This document shows positions 46,701 through 53,208 of a DNA stretch of 64,000 nucleotides, in pieces (positions within the stretch are counted from its first letter, which is position 1; each line of letters begins with the position of its first letter). The translations under genes were made by a program, and so were the position numbers. This DNA comes from Phototrophicus methaneseepsis (GTDB lineage: Bacteria; Chloroflexota; Anaerolineae; Aggregatilineales; Phototrophicaceae), in NCBI RefSeq assembly GCF_015500095.1, contig NZ_CP062983.1, positions 1,116,001 through 1,180,000 of the forward strand, in the 5' to 3' direction. The notes below the pieces were generated by a model. It was not told the origin of the DNA, made no database searches, and saw only the letters and a program-made list of their open reading frames with translations.

Positions 46701-47744
46701 TGCGGGCAGGTCCGTGACCACGAACGGTATGCCATTCTCACTGACAGAGAAGTTGGTGCCACCATCGAAAGTGAAGTCGAAATCCATGTCAGCGAAGCTA
46801 TCGTCATCGACGTTCTTCATAATCGTGATGCTGCCAAGGGCAGGTTCTTCATAGATATTGGTGAAGATGCAATTGACCCTGTCCCCACTCGCCAATGTGA
46901 AGTCGAGTGACGTTTCACCAGGGATGAAGGTGCCAATTGTCGATGTGCCATCACGACTTGTACAAGTGAGATCACTTAAGGTCCAGTTTGCAGGGATTTG
47001 TAGTTCACGAATCGTCCAATTTCCAGGCTCGATGTCTGTTCTGCCTACAAAGCCACCGCCTGGTCGGATATCACCGTTTCCTATACTTCTTATGCCATTG
47101 GTGTAGTTGATAACAAAGGTCTGATCAGGATTGTTCGGGTTCCCCTGGTCGACAACCTTCTTGAAGGCGATAGTTCCGAGTTCTTCTTCTGGACCGCAGA
47201 ATTTAATGTTTGAGATATCTGCATTGTTTTGGCCATTTGGCGTGAAGATATTACTGTTGTTGAAGCTGCCACTCGTGGTTGGTGATGCATAGACAACCGT
47301 ATCGACATCATTCGCACCTTTGATCAGCACATGGCTAATCGCTTCGGTTGATGTCCAGGTGCCGCTTATGGCATCTCCTGTAATGACAACGCCGCCGTCA
47401 TTGGTCCCTTCAAGGACGTAGCTACCAGCCTGATAATTGAATTTAGCCAGTTGAACGGTATCTGCGGGGCATTCTTCATTCGGATTGCCAGGCGTTGCGG
47501 CCATTGGCTCGACTTGTGCGAACGTCGAAACATTTGCACTAACTAATGTTATTTCTGAAACATCTTCGGTGATCGCAAAGTCTGCGTTGTTATTCGTAAA
47601 TGACTTGAGGATTTGCTGAACTATGCGTTGAATCCCCTGATTTTCAGTGAGGGCGGTGCCTTCTGGCGGCGGGATACACGCGGCTGTTACCAGTAGCATT
47701 GTAACAATAAGCCACAACAATCGTTTACTTGGAAATGTGAGCAT
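43758..47744 (-). CDS. Large repeat-containing surface lipoprotein
   Basis: A 1328-residue exported protein. The signal peptide has a lipobox (VTAAC, Cys near residue 23). After a ~180-residue head come prealbumin/Cna-B-like beta-sandwich repeats of about 95-103 residues. Two copies are of the VVTDLPAGTYTVTEVVPADWDL type, separated by an SdrD-B-like module (RVIKYHDLDEDGTNNE). Three copies are of the SFGDLVAGTYNITESVPSDWDL type, joined by DPPPPPVGS linkers. A further Cna-B-like module (QTFQLCLDSN), a ~170-residue C-terminal domain and a Pro/Glu-rich tail (PPSVGDPGLHPPAEEP) follow. There is no LPXTG or membrane anchor at the C-terminus. A stalk-like adhesin or matrix protein is the likely role. 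Confidence 0.85.
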   Translation of the reverse strand: MLTFPSKRLLWLIVTMLLVTAACIPPPEGTALTENQGIQRIVQQILKSFTNNNADFAITEDVSEITLVSANVSTFAQVEPMAATPGNPNEECPADTVQLAKFNYQAGSYVLEGTNDGGVVITGDAISGTWTSTEAISHVLIKGANDVDTVVYASPTTSGSFNNSNIFTPNGQNNADISNIKFCGPEEELGTIAFKKVVDQGNPNNPDQTFVINYTNGIRSIGNGDIRPGGGFVGRTDIEPGNWTIRELQIPANWTLSDLTCTSRDGTSTIGTFIPGETSLDFTLASGDRVNCIFTNIYEEPALGSITIMKNVDDDSFADMDFDFTFDGGTNFSVSENGIPFVVTDLPAGTYTVTEVVPADWDLTSISCGVNNNTGTTDGINIVLEAGEDEVCTFNNTYEPRVDIRVIKYHDLDEDGTNNEVDLGPSGPPTGATLTGWEFVLYDSGGNEVARQTTSVENPTNDIGVRTTFSDLSPNETYTICEVQQSGWTNTEPGTIDATYGMPCKSLDASGINNFGIIYFGNHELELGSITIMKNVDDDSFADMDFDFTFDGGTNFSVSENGTPFVVTDLPAGTYTVTEVVPADWDLTSISCGVNNNTGTTDGINIVLEAGEDEVCTFNNTYDPPPPPVGSITIVKNVNDDSFADMDFDFTFDGSTNFSISENDGPHSFGDLVAGTYNITESVPSDWDLASIDCGPNQNNTSATDGINVVLEAGEDVMCTFNNAYDPPPPPVGSITIVKNVDNDSFADMDFDFTFDGSTNFSISENDGPHSFGDLVAGTYNITENVPSDWDLASVDCGPNQNNTSATDGINVVLEAGEEVMCTFNNAYDPPPPPVGSITVVKNVDDDSFADMDFDFTFNGSTNFSISENDGPHSFGDLVAGTYNITESVPSDWDLASIDCGPNQNNTSATDGINVVLEAGEEVMCTFNNTYDPPPPPVGSVSITKVVYWNGVPVDNNQTFQLCLDSNLLSAPECQAVGANGGSITWEDLELGTYYAYELDPGAMWQVSGAMNVTLTEQELDASVTITNARLVIEPLTLTPSCPAGTLIVTNPNDTPVTFTYNNQSSQVAANASTTINVQPGESVTITFEGGSTSATAKTVDECGTISPEPSLTCPADFTLVGEYRSVLGLNHPNVVFERSYDFNLGGEYSEYEIMVLAASSVGHPENGCLAGGGNDAGGTCDQGQNYESFNILIDESNIANIPDHGEDKWQSFGTVYSSTILSGDHTITFRHVGIGSTPESVTYKGAVCARPAGEQQVNIQAPNPRNDASMEAPPSVGDPGLHPPAEEPTTEEPAVIEPPQREEAQLPPPSIGQPELQPPAEEPANED
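44926..45852 (-). repeat. Three 309-base tandem repeats within the lipoprotein gene
   Basis: The motif GAGCCAACGGGCGG recurs at 44926, 45235, 45544 and 45853, an exact pitch of 309 bases (103 codons). The copies differ at scattered positions only, so they arose or were homogenised recently. Two more diverged copies lie at about 45880-46160 and 46550-46840. Confidence 0.9.
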
Positions 47745-48101
47745 TGCAGTCTATGTCTTTCGATAAGTCACTAAAAAATGAGACAAACTAAACCACTACC
47801 GCTAGCCCTGCTAGTGGCATAACGTTGGACAATATGAGTTGTTCTCAGAGGATGGTGCGTTTCTTGTGGTTAATCTGGTATCAAATATTTATATTTGAAA
47901 TTATTACAAAAACTTTGTGCACGTTGTGCCATAGTTTTTGCCCTTTCGCAATAAATAAAAGGCTAAAAATACTATGTTAAGTTATATAACGTGCCTTACA
48001 CGAACCTAAAATAGCTGTAAAAAGTCGTAAAAAGTGACTGGGTAGGTTGTCATGAGGGTCAATGATGAGGCCGTATAGCTCTGGCTGGCAAGCAGGCCTG
48101 T

Positions 48102-48293
48102 ATGGCATGCATTTTGATCGGGTGGGCAAGTAGACTAGCGGAGAAAGCTCAACACTCCGCGATGCTGGCTGAAGTTCTATATATAGTGCCTGAGTTGAGT
48201 ATCAACGAAATATACAATAAGCTGTCGATTTCCAAGGGGACACTATACAATTATTTACGACATCAGGGTGTTACAATCGGAGAGAGGACATGA
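48102..48293 (+). pseudogene. C-terminal HTH tail of a serine recombinase (remnant)
   Basis: LAEVLYIVPELSINEIYNKL followed by SISKGTLYNYLRHQGVTIGER matches the Hin/resolvase C-terminal HTH (SxxEIxxxLxISKxTLYxYL). The catalytic domain is missing: upstream bases contain stops and no resolvase motifs. It marks the start of the accessory island. The gap 47745-48101 before it is AT-rich; it should carry the lipoprotein promoter on the minus strand and shows nothing else. Confidence 0.55.
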
Positions 48294-48344
48294 TGGATAA
48301 CTGGAATAGGATGCTATTGAGGAGCTACACTCAGTCCTAACGTT

Positions 48345-49262
48345 TCAGACTAGTTCCAAATCCCAGGGCTTATCCGAATAATATGCGCGAATGCGATTTT
48401 CGACCTGGTAATTGTCCCACATAATAGCAGGTTCTAGGCCCACTGCATCTTCAACAGTACCCGGATAACTCTTAAAATCAGGATCATAGGGGTCAGGATA
48501 TATTAGAATATCTGTTGGCTTTGAGCCAATTCGCAAATAACGTTTGGGAAGATAATCTTCATTGTCAATCAAAGGAAGAAAGCCTACGTTTTCCCAACCT
48601 ATACGAGCGGACAAGCTAACCGAAACAGTACAAATAATGGGACGTTCAATTAGATCTTTGGGTGATGTTCTTGATTCTGTGCGTGAATCGTATACGGTAA
48701 TAAATGTATTTGGAAATTCACGGCCAAATACATATGTACCGTCATTCAGACTAATCTGCTTAATTGCTCCAGGCGTAGAGACATAATGTGTGCCAGGACT
48801 ATAATGGGATGCATCAGGGGGCTTAGGACGCTCAATTTCCTTAATAATATTTGTTTTGCCTGCGAAATGGTCCCTTACCCTTTGTTCGACTTGGAAATTG
48901 CTCCATCCAGTTGCACGTTCTAATTCTTTAGCTTTTTCAAAAGTCGTGGGATATCTATTACCACTATCATCAATGATGTATAAGGATAAATCTATTGGAT
49001 CTTGAATGAATTTATCAGGACGTTTTGCTTGCCAAGTTTCTAATTCCAAATCACCAACTACTTGCCAAGACTTGTAATCCGAATTCAAAACGCCAACAGT
49101 AAAAAGACGAGGGTGTTTTATAATATCTTTTGTAGCTATATCATCTTGAGTCATAATGTCAAGGATAACTACATCACCATGATTAATTTCATAGCCGTAT
49201 GTAAAGTATCCATTGTACAAATCAATTCTTACGACTTGCCCGATTCTTCGCTTTGATGGCAT
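48345..49262 (-). CDS. Tandem Imm26-like immunity protein
   Basis: A 305-residue protein made of two related halves. Residues ~1-90 (IGQVVRIDLYNGYFTYGYEI ... DIIKHPRLFTVGV ... WQVVGDLELE) and ~165-255 (IKQISLNDGTYVFGREF ... DLIERPIICTVSV ... WENVGFLPLI) share the plan I know from Imm26, an immunity family of polymorphic toxin systems. Linkers after each half also correspond (GWSNFQVEQRVRDHF and IMWDNYQVENRIRAYY), so the whole ~150-residue unit is duplicated. Family members are usually one unit. No toxin gene is visible beside it. AAAAGGA precedes the ATG. Confidence 0.65.
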   Translation of the reverse strand: MPSKRRIGQVVRIDLYNGYFTYGYEINHGDVVILDIMTQDDIATKDIIKHPRLFTVGVLNSDYKSWQVVGDLELETWQAKRPDKFIQDPIDLSLYIIDDSGNRYPTTFEKAKELERATGWSNFQVEQRVRDHFAGKTNIIKEIERPKPPDASHYSPGTHYVSTPGAIKQISLNDGTYVFGREFPNTFITVYDSRTESRTSPKDLIERPIICTVSVSLSARIGWENVGFLPLIDNEDYLPKRYLRIGSKPTDILIYPDPYDPDFKSYPGTVEDAVGLEPAIMWDNYQVENRIRAYYSDKPWDLELV

Positions 49263-49280
49263 GAGAATTCCTTTTATTGT

Positions 49281-49315
49281 AAAGGGTATAGGGAAATAAT
49301 GTCTCTATACCCTTT
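49281..49315 (+). terminator. Hairpin with T-run upstream of the Imm26-like gene
   Basis: AAAGGGTATAG and CTATACCCTTT (perfect 11 bp, 13-base loop), with two further T residues following on the plus strand. It is a plus-strand terminator by sequence, or a leader hairpin for the minus-strand gene starting at 49262. Confidence 0.5.
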
Positions 49316-49430
49316 TTCCCGTATTACTTAATATGCTTGCCTAGTTAGGACATGTGTAACCATATTTTGCACCAACTGTTACTGGCAGCAAGGATAGATC
49401 AGCGATCATTTGAGACATTACTACAGGTGA

Positions 49431-50012
49431 GCGGGTACATCTATTTGGAATGCCAATACAGGTGAGAAAATCGACCATTTCATTTTTGAAGACAGAATCT
49501 GGAGTGCGGAATTTAGTCCGGATAATCAACGTCTCCTGGTTGCAGATGGCAGACAAGCGTTAATGCTAGATGTAGCAACCAAAGCAATACTATATCGTGT
49601 CAGCAATCGGAATATATTTAGTTTGAAATATGCAACTTTTCATCCCAATGGACAGTTATTTGCAACGACAGGAGACCGTTCTGCTCTAGCCTATATCTGG
49701 GACGCCCAAACCGGTGAATTACATAGGGAGATGTCTCGACGCCTCGGCGATTTTATACATCTTGCCTATTCACCAGATGGGAAGCTCATAGCTGCTATAG
49801 AAAGAAGCGTAGCCATCAATCCGGGCGATATAAAATATAATCTGGATGTACAGGATTCAAATACTGATGAGGAAACTTTTGATACTCTTGATTATCGGCC
49901 AATTAAAGTTTCGGCATTTAGTCAAGTCAATCGATATTTTGTTGTCAACTCTCGCGGGGAAATAAGGGTTTACAGTACTATATCATGGGAAGTCATCTGC
50001 AGCTTGAAATAA
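49431..50012 (+). pseudogene. WD40-repeat protein fragment lacking its N-terminus
   Basis: The frame opens directly after an in-frame TGA (49428-49430) with AGTSIWNANTGEKIDHF, then WSAEFSPDNQRLLVADG, LKYATFHPNGQLFATTG, AYIWDAQTGEL, LAYSPDGKLIAAI and IRVYSTISW, about three to four WD40 blades. The first in-frame ATG is at 49563, inside a blade. It looks like the 3' end of a longer WD40 gene cut by rearrangement; WD40 arrays often form sensor domains of STAND proteins, so it may be a lost NLR-like gene. Confidence 0.6.
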
Positions 50013-50522
50013 ATTAGTATTAGAGGGTGGATGCACGTATCATAATTAATGAACCGTCTGTGCTTACAGACCCACCAGCCAATTATATGAGTAAATCTAC
50101 CCCTGCATTTCCCCAGAGGTATTGCTGCGGATATGTACCGTCTGGAATTTCATAAGGCAATATCGGCTCAAATTCACTCAAACTGGGTGGACTATCTTCA
50201 GCCCCTTAAGTAGACCGAAAAACGGACCAATGACTAAGTTGAACTCTGCGTCTGATGTTGGTTCCCTTCGTTGACCTAATGTCCACTCTCCTTTTTCGGA
50301 TTTCGGATCTATAGAAAGGCTCAGGAAGGCGATCATAAGTAATAATGAAATTAATCCATTCCTCTTGTTTTTTCCACATATCAGTTTGTTGACCGATGAA
50401 GCCGAAGGCAAACTAGCCTAAAGTTGTAATCATTCAGGACGGCGAATATCTTGATGAGGTATTGGTAGATAAGTGCGATCTGAGTTCATTCGCATGATTA
50501 AACACAATATTGCACAATAGGG
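50013..50522. other. Gene-poor stretch with possible decayed minus-strand coding sequence
   Basis: No intact gene is supported. On the minus strand one frame reads WKKQEEWINFIITYDRLPEP and later LPYEIPDGTYPQQYLWGNAG, while another reads EWTLGQRREPTSDAEFNLVI between them. This is protein-like sequence broken over two frames with stops. I do not recognise the family. Confidence 0.35.
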
Positions 50523-50616
50523 TATAATGAACATTACTTGAGAAATTTCAACAAATGTAGTTACGCTTTGGATGTGAAGGTGCAGTGCCCCGCGAGATTG
50601 CCGGGGCTGTTTTTTT
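50523..50616 (+). ncRNA. Candidate small RNA with promoter box and intrinsic terminator
   Basis: A TATAAT box at 50523-50528 has only a weak -35 (TTAAAC region). About 60 bases later comes a strong terminator: GCCCCG/CGGGGC stem (50587-50607) with a 9-base loop and then TGTTTTTTT. No ORF lies between, and neighbouring genes are on the other strand or end far upstream. A transcript of about 80 bases is predicted. The terminator is well supported; the RNA itself is inference. Confidence 0.4.
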
Positions 50617-50662
50617 AATGCCTCTGACAGGATTCCTGCACAATTCAGCTTGCCTTACCAAG

Positions 50663-50914
50663 CTAAGAATTTGCCTTTTGGAAAAGTTCCCACCATTCGC
50701 ATTCAAAGAACTCAGCCAGCTTCATAGCGATACTAACATCGATCTTTTTGAAAGGTTCAGGGCTGCGATAGCGCGATAGCGTACTTGGATCAATGCCCGT
50801 TGCTTGGTGAACTTCGTCGCGGGTAATTGTGTGTCCCACTTCTCGGCTCTTCTTCGACATATAGTCGCTTAGCAAGCTATATACAGCGTATTGTTCTTGT
50901 TCGGAATCTACCAT
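50663..50914 (-). CDS. Small HTH (XRE-like) regulator
   Basis: An 83-residue DNA-binding protein: an N-terminal helix, the HTH ITRDEVHQATGIDPSTLSRYR, then a helical end with FFECEWWELFQ, typical of XRE antitoxin-like or island regulators. It stands alone 132 bases downstream of the Uma2 gene on the same strand, so it may be expressed with it or separately. Confidence 0.75.
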   Translation of the reverse strand: MVDSEQEQYAVYSLLSDYMSKKSREVGHTITRDEVHQATGIDPSTLSRYRSPEPFKKIDVSIAMKLAEFFECEWWELFQKANS

Positions 50915-51046
50915 AATGTATCCCCTTGGTCAATAAATATTGGACTTTGGCTATAAAAGTGGTTTCTCCACGATTTGCGAATTATCCCTTCACCAAGGAG
51001 ATTATATCCTACGCTGTTTTGATAGATTCTATATTTACCAGGATAC

Positions 51047-51631
51047 CTATTCATCAACTGAGAAATCAATTTTTTGATAGATATCATCGAGCTTCAGCTC
51101 GCAGCCAATGGATACCAATGAAACAACATCTTCCGGCTTTGTATACTCCTGGAATTGCCAGGATGTTTCGCTGGTCCGGGTGTAGTGTTCAACGAGCATC
51201 ATCCCTTGCGAGACGAGGAGATAATCTTGCAAGCTGGCGATTCGCCGGTACTGCTGCCATTTGCGACCGCGATCATAGTCCTGGGTCGTGGGCGACAATA
51301 CTTCAACGATGACGGAGGGCCGGGTGAGATTATCGTCACCTTCGCCTTCGCTATATTGATAGTCGTCGCAGGCCACAACCACATCCGGATAGAAATAGGC
51401 ATCGTGAGAAATCTGAACCCGCATATCGCTTGACAATACATCACATGGTCCAACTTGCGCCTGTATGGATAACAGCGTTGCGATTCGAGTCGTAATCCAG
51501 ACGTGACGCCTTTTAGCACCTGCCATGGCATAGATCTGACCGCCAATATACTCATGCTTCTCATCACTTTGGCGCTCAAATTCCAGATATTCCTCTGGGG
51601 TCATGTTTTGGTGATCCGGTAAGGCAACCAT
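51047..51631 (-). CDS. Uma2-family (DUF820) endonuclease-like protein
   Basis: A 194-residue PD-(D/E)XK-fold protein. Family features are MTPEEYLEFERQSDEKHEYIGGQIYAM at the N-terminus (E in HEYI), YFYPDVVVACD (active-site D) and PSVIVEVLSPTTQDYDRGRKW (E-x-x-x with K). The real role of Uma2 proteins is not settled; they abound in cyanobacteria and Chloroflexota, and nuclease activity is predicted. It is co-transcribed with the XRE gene 9 bases upstream. Confidence 0.92.
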   Translation of the reverse strand: MVALPDHQNMTPEEYLEFERQSDEKHEYIGGQIYAMAGAKRRHVWITTRIATLLSIQAQVGPCDVLSSDMRVQISHDAYFYPDVVVACDDYQYSEGEGDDNLTRPSVIVEVLSPTTQDYDRGRKWQQYRRIASLQDYLLVSQGMMLVEHYTRTSETSWQFQEYTKPEDVVSLVSIGCELKLDDIYQKIDFSVDE

Positions 51632-51640
51632 TATGTTTCC

Positions 51641-51883
51641 CTAGCTCGGCTCTGCCTGAACTGGTTCATAAACGATCAAATCGCCTGGTGTACAATTGAA
51701 ATAGTCACAAAAAGCTTTGATCGTCTCGCTATCATAGCGAGTTACAGACTTTTTTACCCATCGCCATACAAGCCTTTCTGTGACTCCGGCCTCTGCTGCG
51801 ATGGTCGCGTAAGTTAAGCGGCGATTCTCCGCTAACTCTTTTTCTTTGATTAGTTCCCAGAGTCGATTTCTCACTTCTTTCAT
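51641..51883 (-). CDS. XRE-family repressor candidate of the ERF operon
   Basis: An 80-residue HTH protein: LTYATIAAEAGVTERLVWRWVKK, then CDYFNCTPGDLIVYEP, the common C-terminus of YozG-like XRE regulators. It is divergent from the ERF operon, and three related half-sites overlap the two -35 boxes between them (51926-51968). A CI/Cro-like control of both directions is likely. Uma2 follows it in the same transcript. Confidence 0.85.
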   Translation of the reverse strand: MKEVRNRLWELIKEKELAENRRLTYATIAAEAGVTERLVWRWVKKSVTRYDSETIKAFCDYFNCTPGDLIVYEPVQAEPS

Positions 51884-51904
51884 CCTAACTATCTTTCTTT
51901 TTTA

Positions 51905-51933
51905 AGTATAGCAGAAGATGATGGAAGTGTCTA
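51905..51933 (-). promoter_or_regulatory. Promoter of the XRE-Uma2 transcript
   Basis: On the minus strand TAGACA (51933-51928), a 17-base spacer and TATACT (51910-51905). The -35 coincides with the half-site AGTGTCTA (51926-51933). Confidence 0.6.
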
Positions 51934-51952
51934 TATTTTTGATCTTGAAAAC

Positions 51953-51982
51953 TTGACACTACTGTCTATTTTATGCTATACT
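51953..51982 (+). promoter_or_regulatory. Promoter of the ERF operon with overlapping operator
   Basis: TTGACA (51953-51958), 18-base spacer, TATACT (51977-51982). The 16-base imperfect palindrome TTGACACTACTGTCTA (51953-51968) covers the -35, and its half-sites match AGTGTCTA near the divergent promoter. The two -35 boxes are 19 bases apart, so one bound repressor complex could block both. Confidence 0.7.
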
Positions 51983-52045
51983 GACGACAAGTTGATGTTC
52001 GTAGGCATCAACAAATCCTACCATAGGTGGGATATATATAAAACA

Positions 52046-52104
52046 GAACCGCACCAGCGGCCTCGAAACCAAAACTGGTGCGGTTCCCTGAACAAAGGTG
52101 TTCA
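52046..52104 (+). promoter_or_regulatory. Structured 5' leader of the ERF operon
   Basis: GAACCGCACCAG (52046-52057) and CTGGTGCGGTTC (52075-52086) form a perfect 12-bp stem. Directly after, TGAACA-AAGG-TGTTCA (52089-52104) is a 6-bp hairpin whose loop is the AAGG ribosome-binding site of the next ORF. A weaker GTTGAT/ATCAAC pair lies upstream near 51990-52012. It suggests translational control of the first small ORF. Confidence 0.5.
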
Positions 52105-52105
52105 T

Positions 52106-52204
52106 ATGAGCCAACGATACGCCAATATCGTCGCCCACTTGCCTATCTTAACACGGGCACGGCTCACAATGAATGAAATTGTTCACTTTATCGAAAGGGC
52201 TTAG
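52106..52204 (+). CDS. Short ORF (32 codons) heading the ERF operon
   Basis: ATG at 52106 follows the AAGG ribosome-binding site in the hairpin loop. The product MSQRYANIVAHLPILTRARL plus a short acidic/amphipathic end has no recognised family. It may be a leader peptide, a tiny regulator, or not translated. The next gene starts 15 bases after its stop. Confidence 0.4.
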   Translation: MSQRYANIVAHLPILTRARLTMNEIVHFIERA

Positions 52205-52219
52205 ACAAAGGAACGAGCC

Positions 52220-52468
52220 ATGCCACAAACCATATCGCACTTGACCCCGGTTCCGGCTGAATCGGAACCCCAAGACCTGCAGCCGCAGGCCATTCGCCTC
52301 GAAGAAGCGGTTCGCCATATTCGGCGGCTGACGCATCACCTGGTCGCAGCGCTGGAATACAGCGCCTTGCCTCCGGAAGCTATCAACAAGGCGGAAGCCG
52401 CATGCCACGTCGCCGCACGCTTTACTGATAAGTTCGATGATGTCAACGACATCATCCTGCAACAGTAG
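52220..52468 (+). CDS. Unknown protein, ERF operon gene 2
   Basis: An 82-residue soluble, mostly helical, acidic protein. The central amphipathic stretch is AIRLEEAVRHIRRLTHHLVAAL, and the C-terminus is helical too (AACHVAARFTDKFDDV). I do not recognise it. GGAACGAG precedes the ATG. Codon use is like the rest of the operon, GC-richer than the flanking debris at 48-50 kb. Confidence 0.7.
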   Translation: MPQTISHLTPVPAESEPQDLQPQAIRLEEAVRHIRRLTHHLVAALEYSALPPEAINKAEAACHVAARFTDKFDDVNDIILQQ

Positions 52469-52477
52469 GCGGGCGAG

Positions 52478-52858
52478 ATGGAACACAAAACGAATCCCAA
52501 TACCAATCCCAACTCCGAACCCCAACACACACTCGACGATCTGCGTCCCTCGCCGAAGGCGACAGTCCTCATACTGAAAGCTCTTGTCCGGCTGCACGTG
52601 TACCAGGCCCGCAAATATGGTATCCCGCTGGATATGCTTCAGCGGCAGATCCACATCGCCTCTCGCCTGGGGGAGAAGGATTTTCAGGCTGAAAAGTCGG
52701 CAAATGCGCCACGCACAACAGAAACGCCACGCACATCCGGATCAGCAGGCATCATCGATCCAGGTGCGACCAAGAAACTGCCGCCGGTAGAGCCGGGCAC
52801 CTTTGCCAGCGGGGCGGCGCTGGATTGGCCGCCGCATTTCGATGAGGGGGCCGACTAA
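52478..52858 (+). CDS. Unknown protein, ERF operon gene 3
   Basis: A 126-residue protein. The disordered N-terminus (NPNTNPNSEPQ) and Pro/Thr/Gly-rich C-terminal half flank a helical core, TVLILKALVRLHVYQARKYG followed by IPLDMLQRQIHIASRLG. It is not recognised. It starts 9 bases after gene 2 and ends 2 bases before gene 4, so it lies inside the operon. Confidence 0.7.
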   Translation: MEHKTNPNTNPNSEPQHTLDDLRPSPKATVLILKALVRLHVYQARKYGIPLDMLQRQIHIASRLGEKDFQAEKSANAPRTTETPRTSGSAGIIDPGATKKLPPVEPGTFASGAALDWPPHFDEGAD

Positions 52859-52860
52859 CC

Positions 52861-53208
52861 ATGTTCTTCGAAATCGAACCGAGACGCATTGGCTATAAGC
52901 GCAATGGACACATGGTGTTTGGTGAGGCCGTTTGCCTGATGGATTGGCCCGACGCCGACGGCACACTACAAGACCAGCGCTATCGCCTGCTCGTGCTGCC
53001 CGATGAACGCGACCCCGAATGGCTGGACGTACCGGAAACACGCCTCTTCGATGAAGCGACGCGCCAGCGTGTGTTTGTCTGGACGCTGCTGCAGCCGGAT
53101 GACCAGTTGGATTATTTCGCACGCTATTTGAAAGTGTCGCCCGATGTGGTGCGCAGCTTAAGAAAGCAGGATTTGCAGAAAGGAGGCGATCGTCATGCAA
53201 TCCGGTAG
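52861..53208 (+). CDS. Unknown protein, ERF operon gene 4
   Basis: A 115-residue protein with a beta-rich first half (FFEIEPRRIGYKRNGHMVFG ... YRLLVLPDE) and a helical end (DQLDYFARYLKVSPDVVRSLRKQDL). The C-terminal stretch could be a DNA- or protein-binding helix pair, but no family is recognised. It overlaps gene 5 by 14 bases, so expression is coupled. Confidence 0.72.
   Translation: MFFEIEPRRIGYKRNGHMVFGEAVCLMDWPDADGTLQDQRYRLLVLPDERDPEWLDVPETRLFDEATRQRVFVWTLLQPDDQLDYFARYLKVSPDVVRSLRKQDLQKGGDRHAIR

Noticed and set aside
49341-49556. 71-codon minus-strand frame
   Set aside because: Mostly opposite the WD40 fragment; no family and no ribosome-binding site.
50178-50411. 77-codon minus-strand frame with a hydrophobic stretch
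   Set aside because: Protein-like pieces are spread over two frames with stops; treated as decayed sequence, not a gene.
52046-52086. Attachment site for the island at the 12-bp inverted repeat
   Set aside because: It lies between a promoter and its first ORF, no second copy was seen in the window, and no integrase gene is present; leader structure is the simpler reading.
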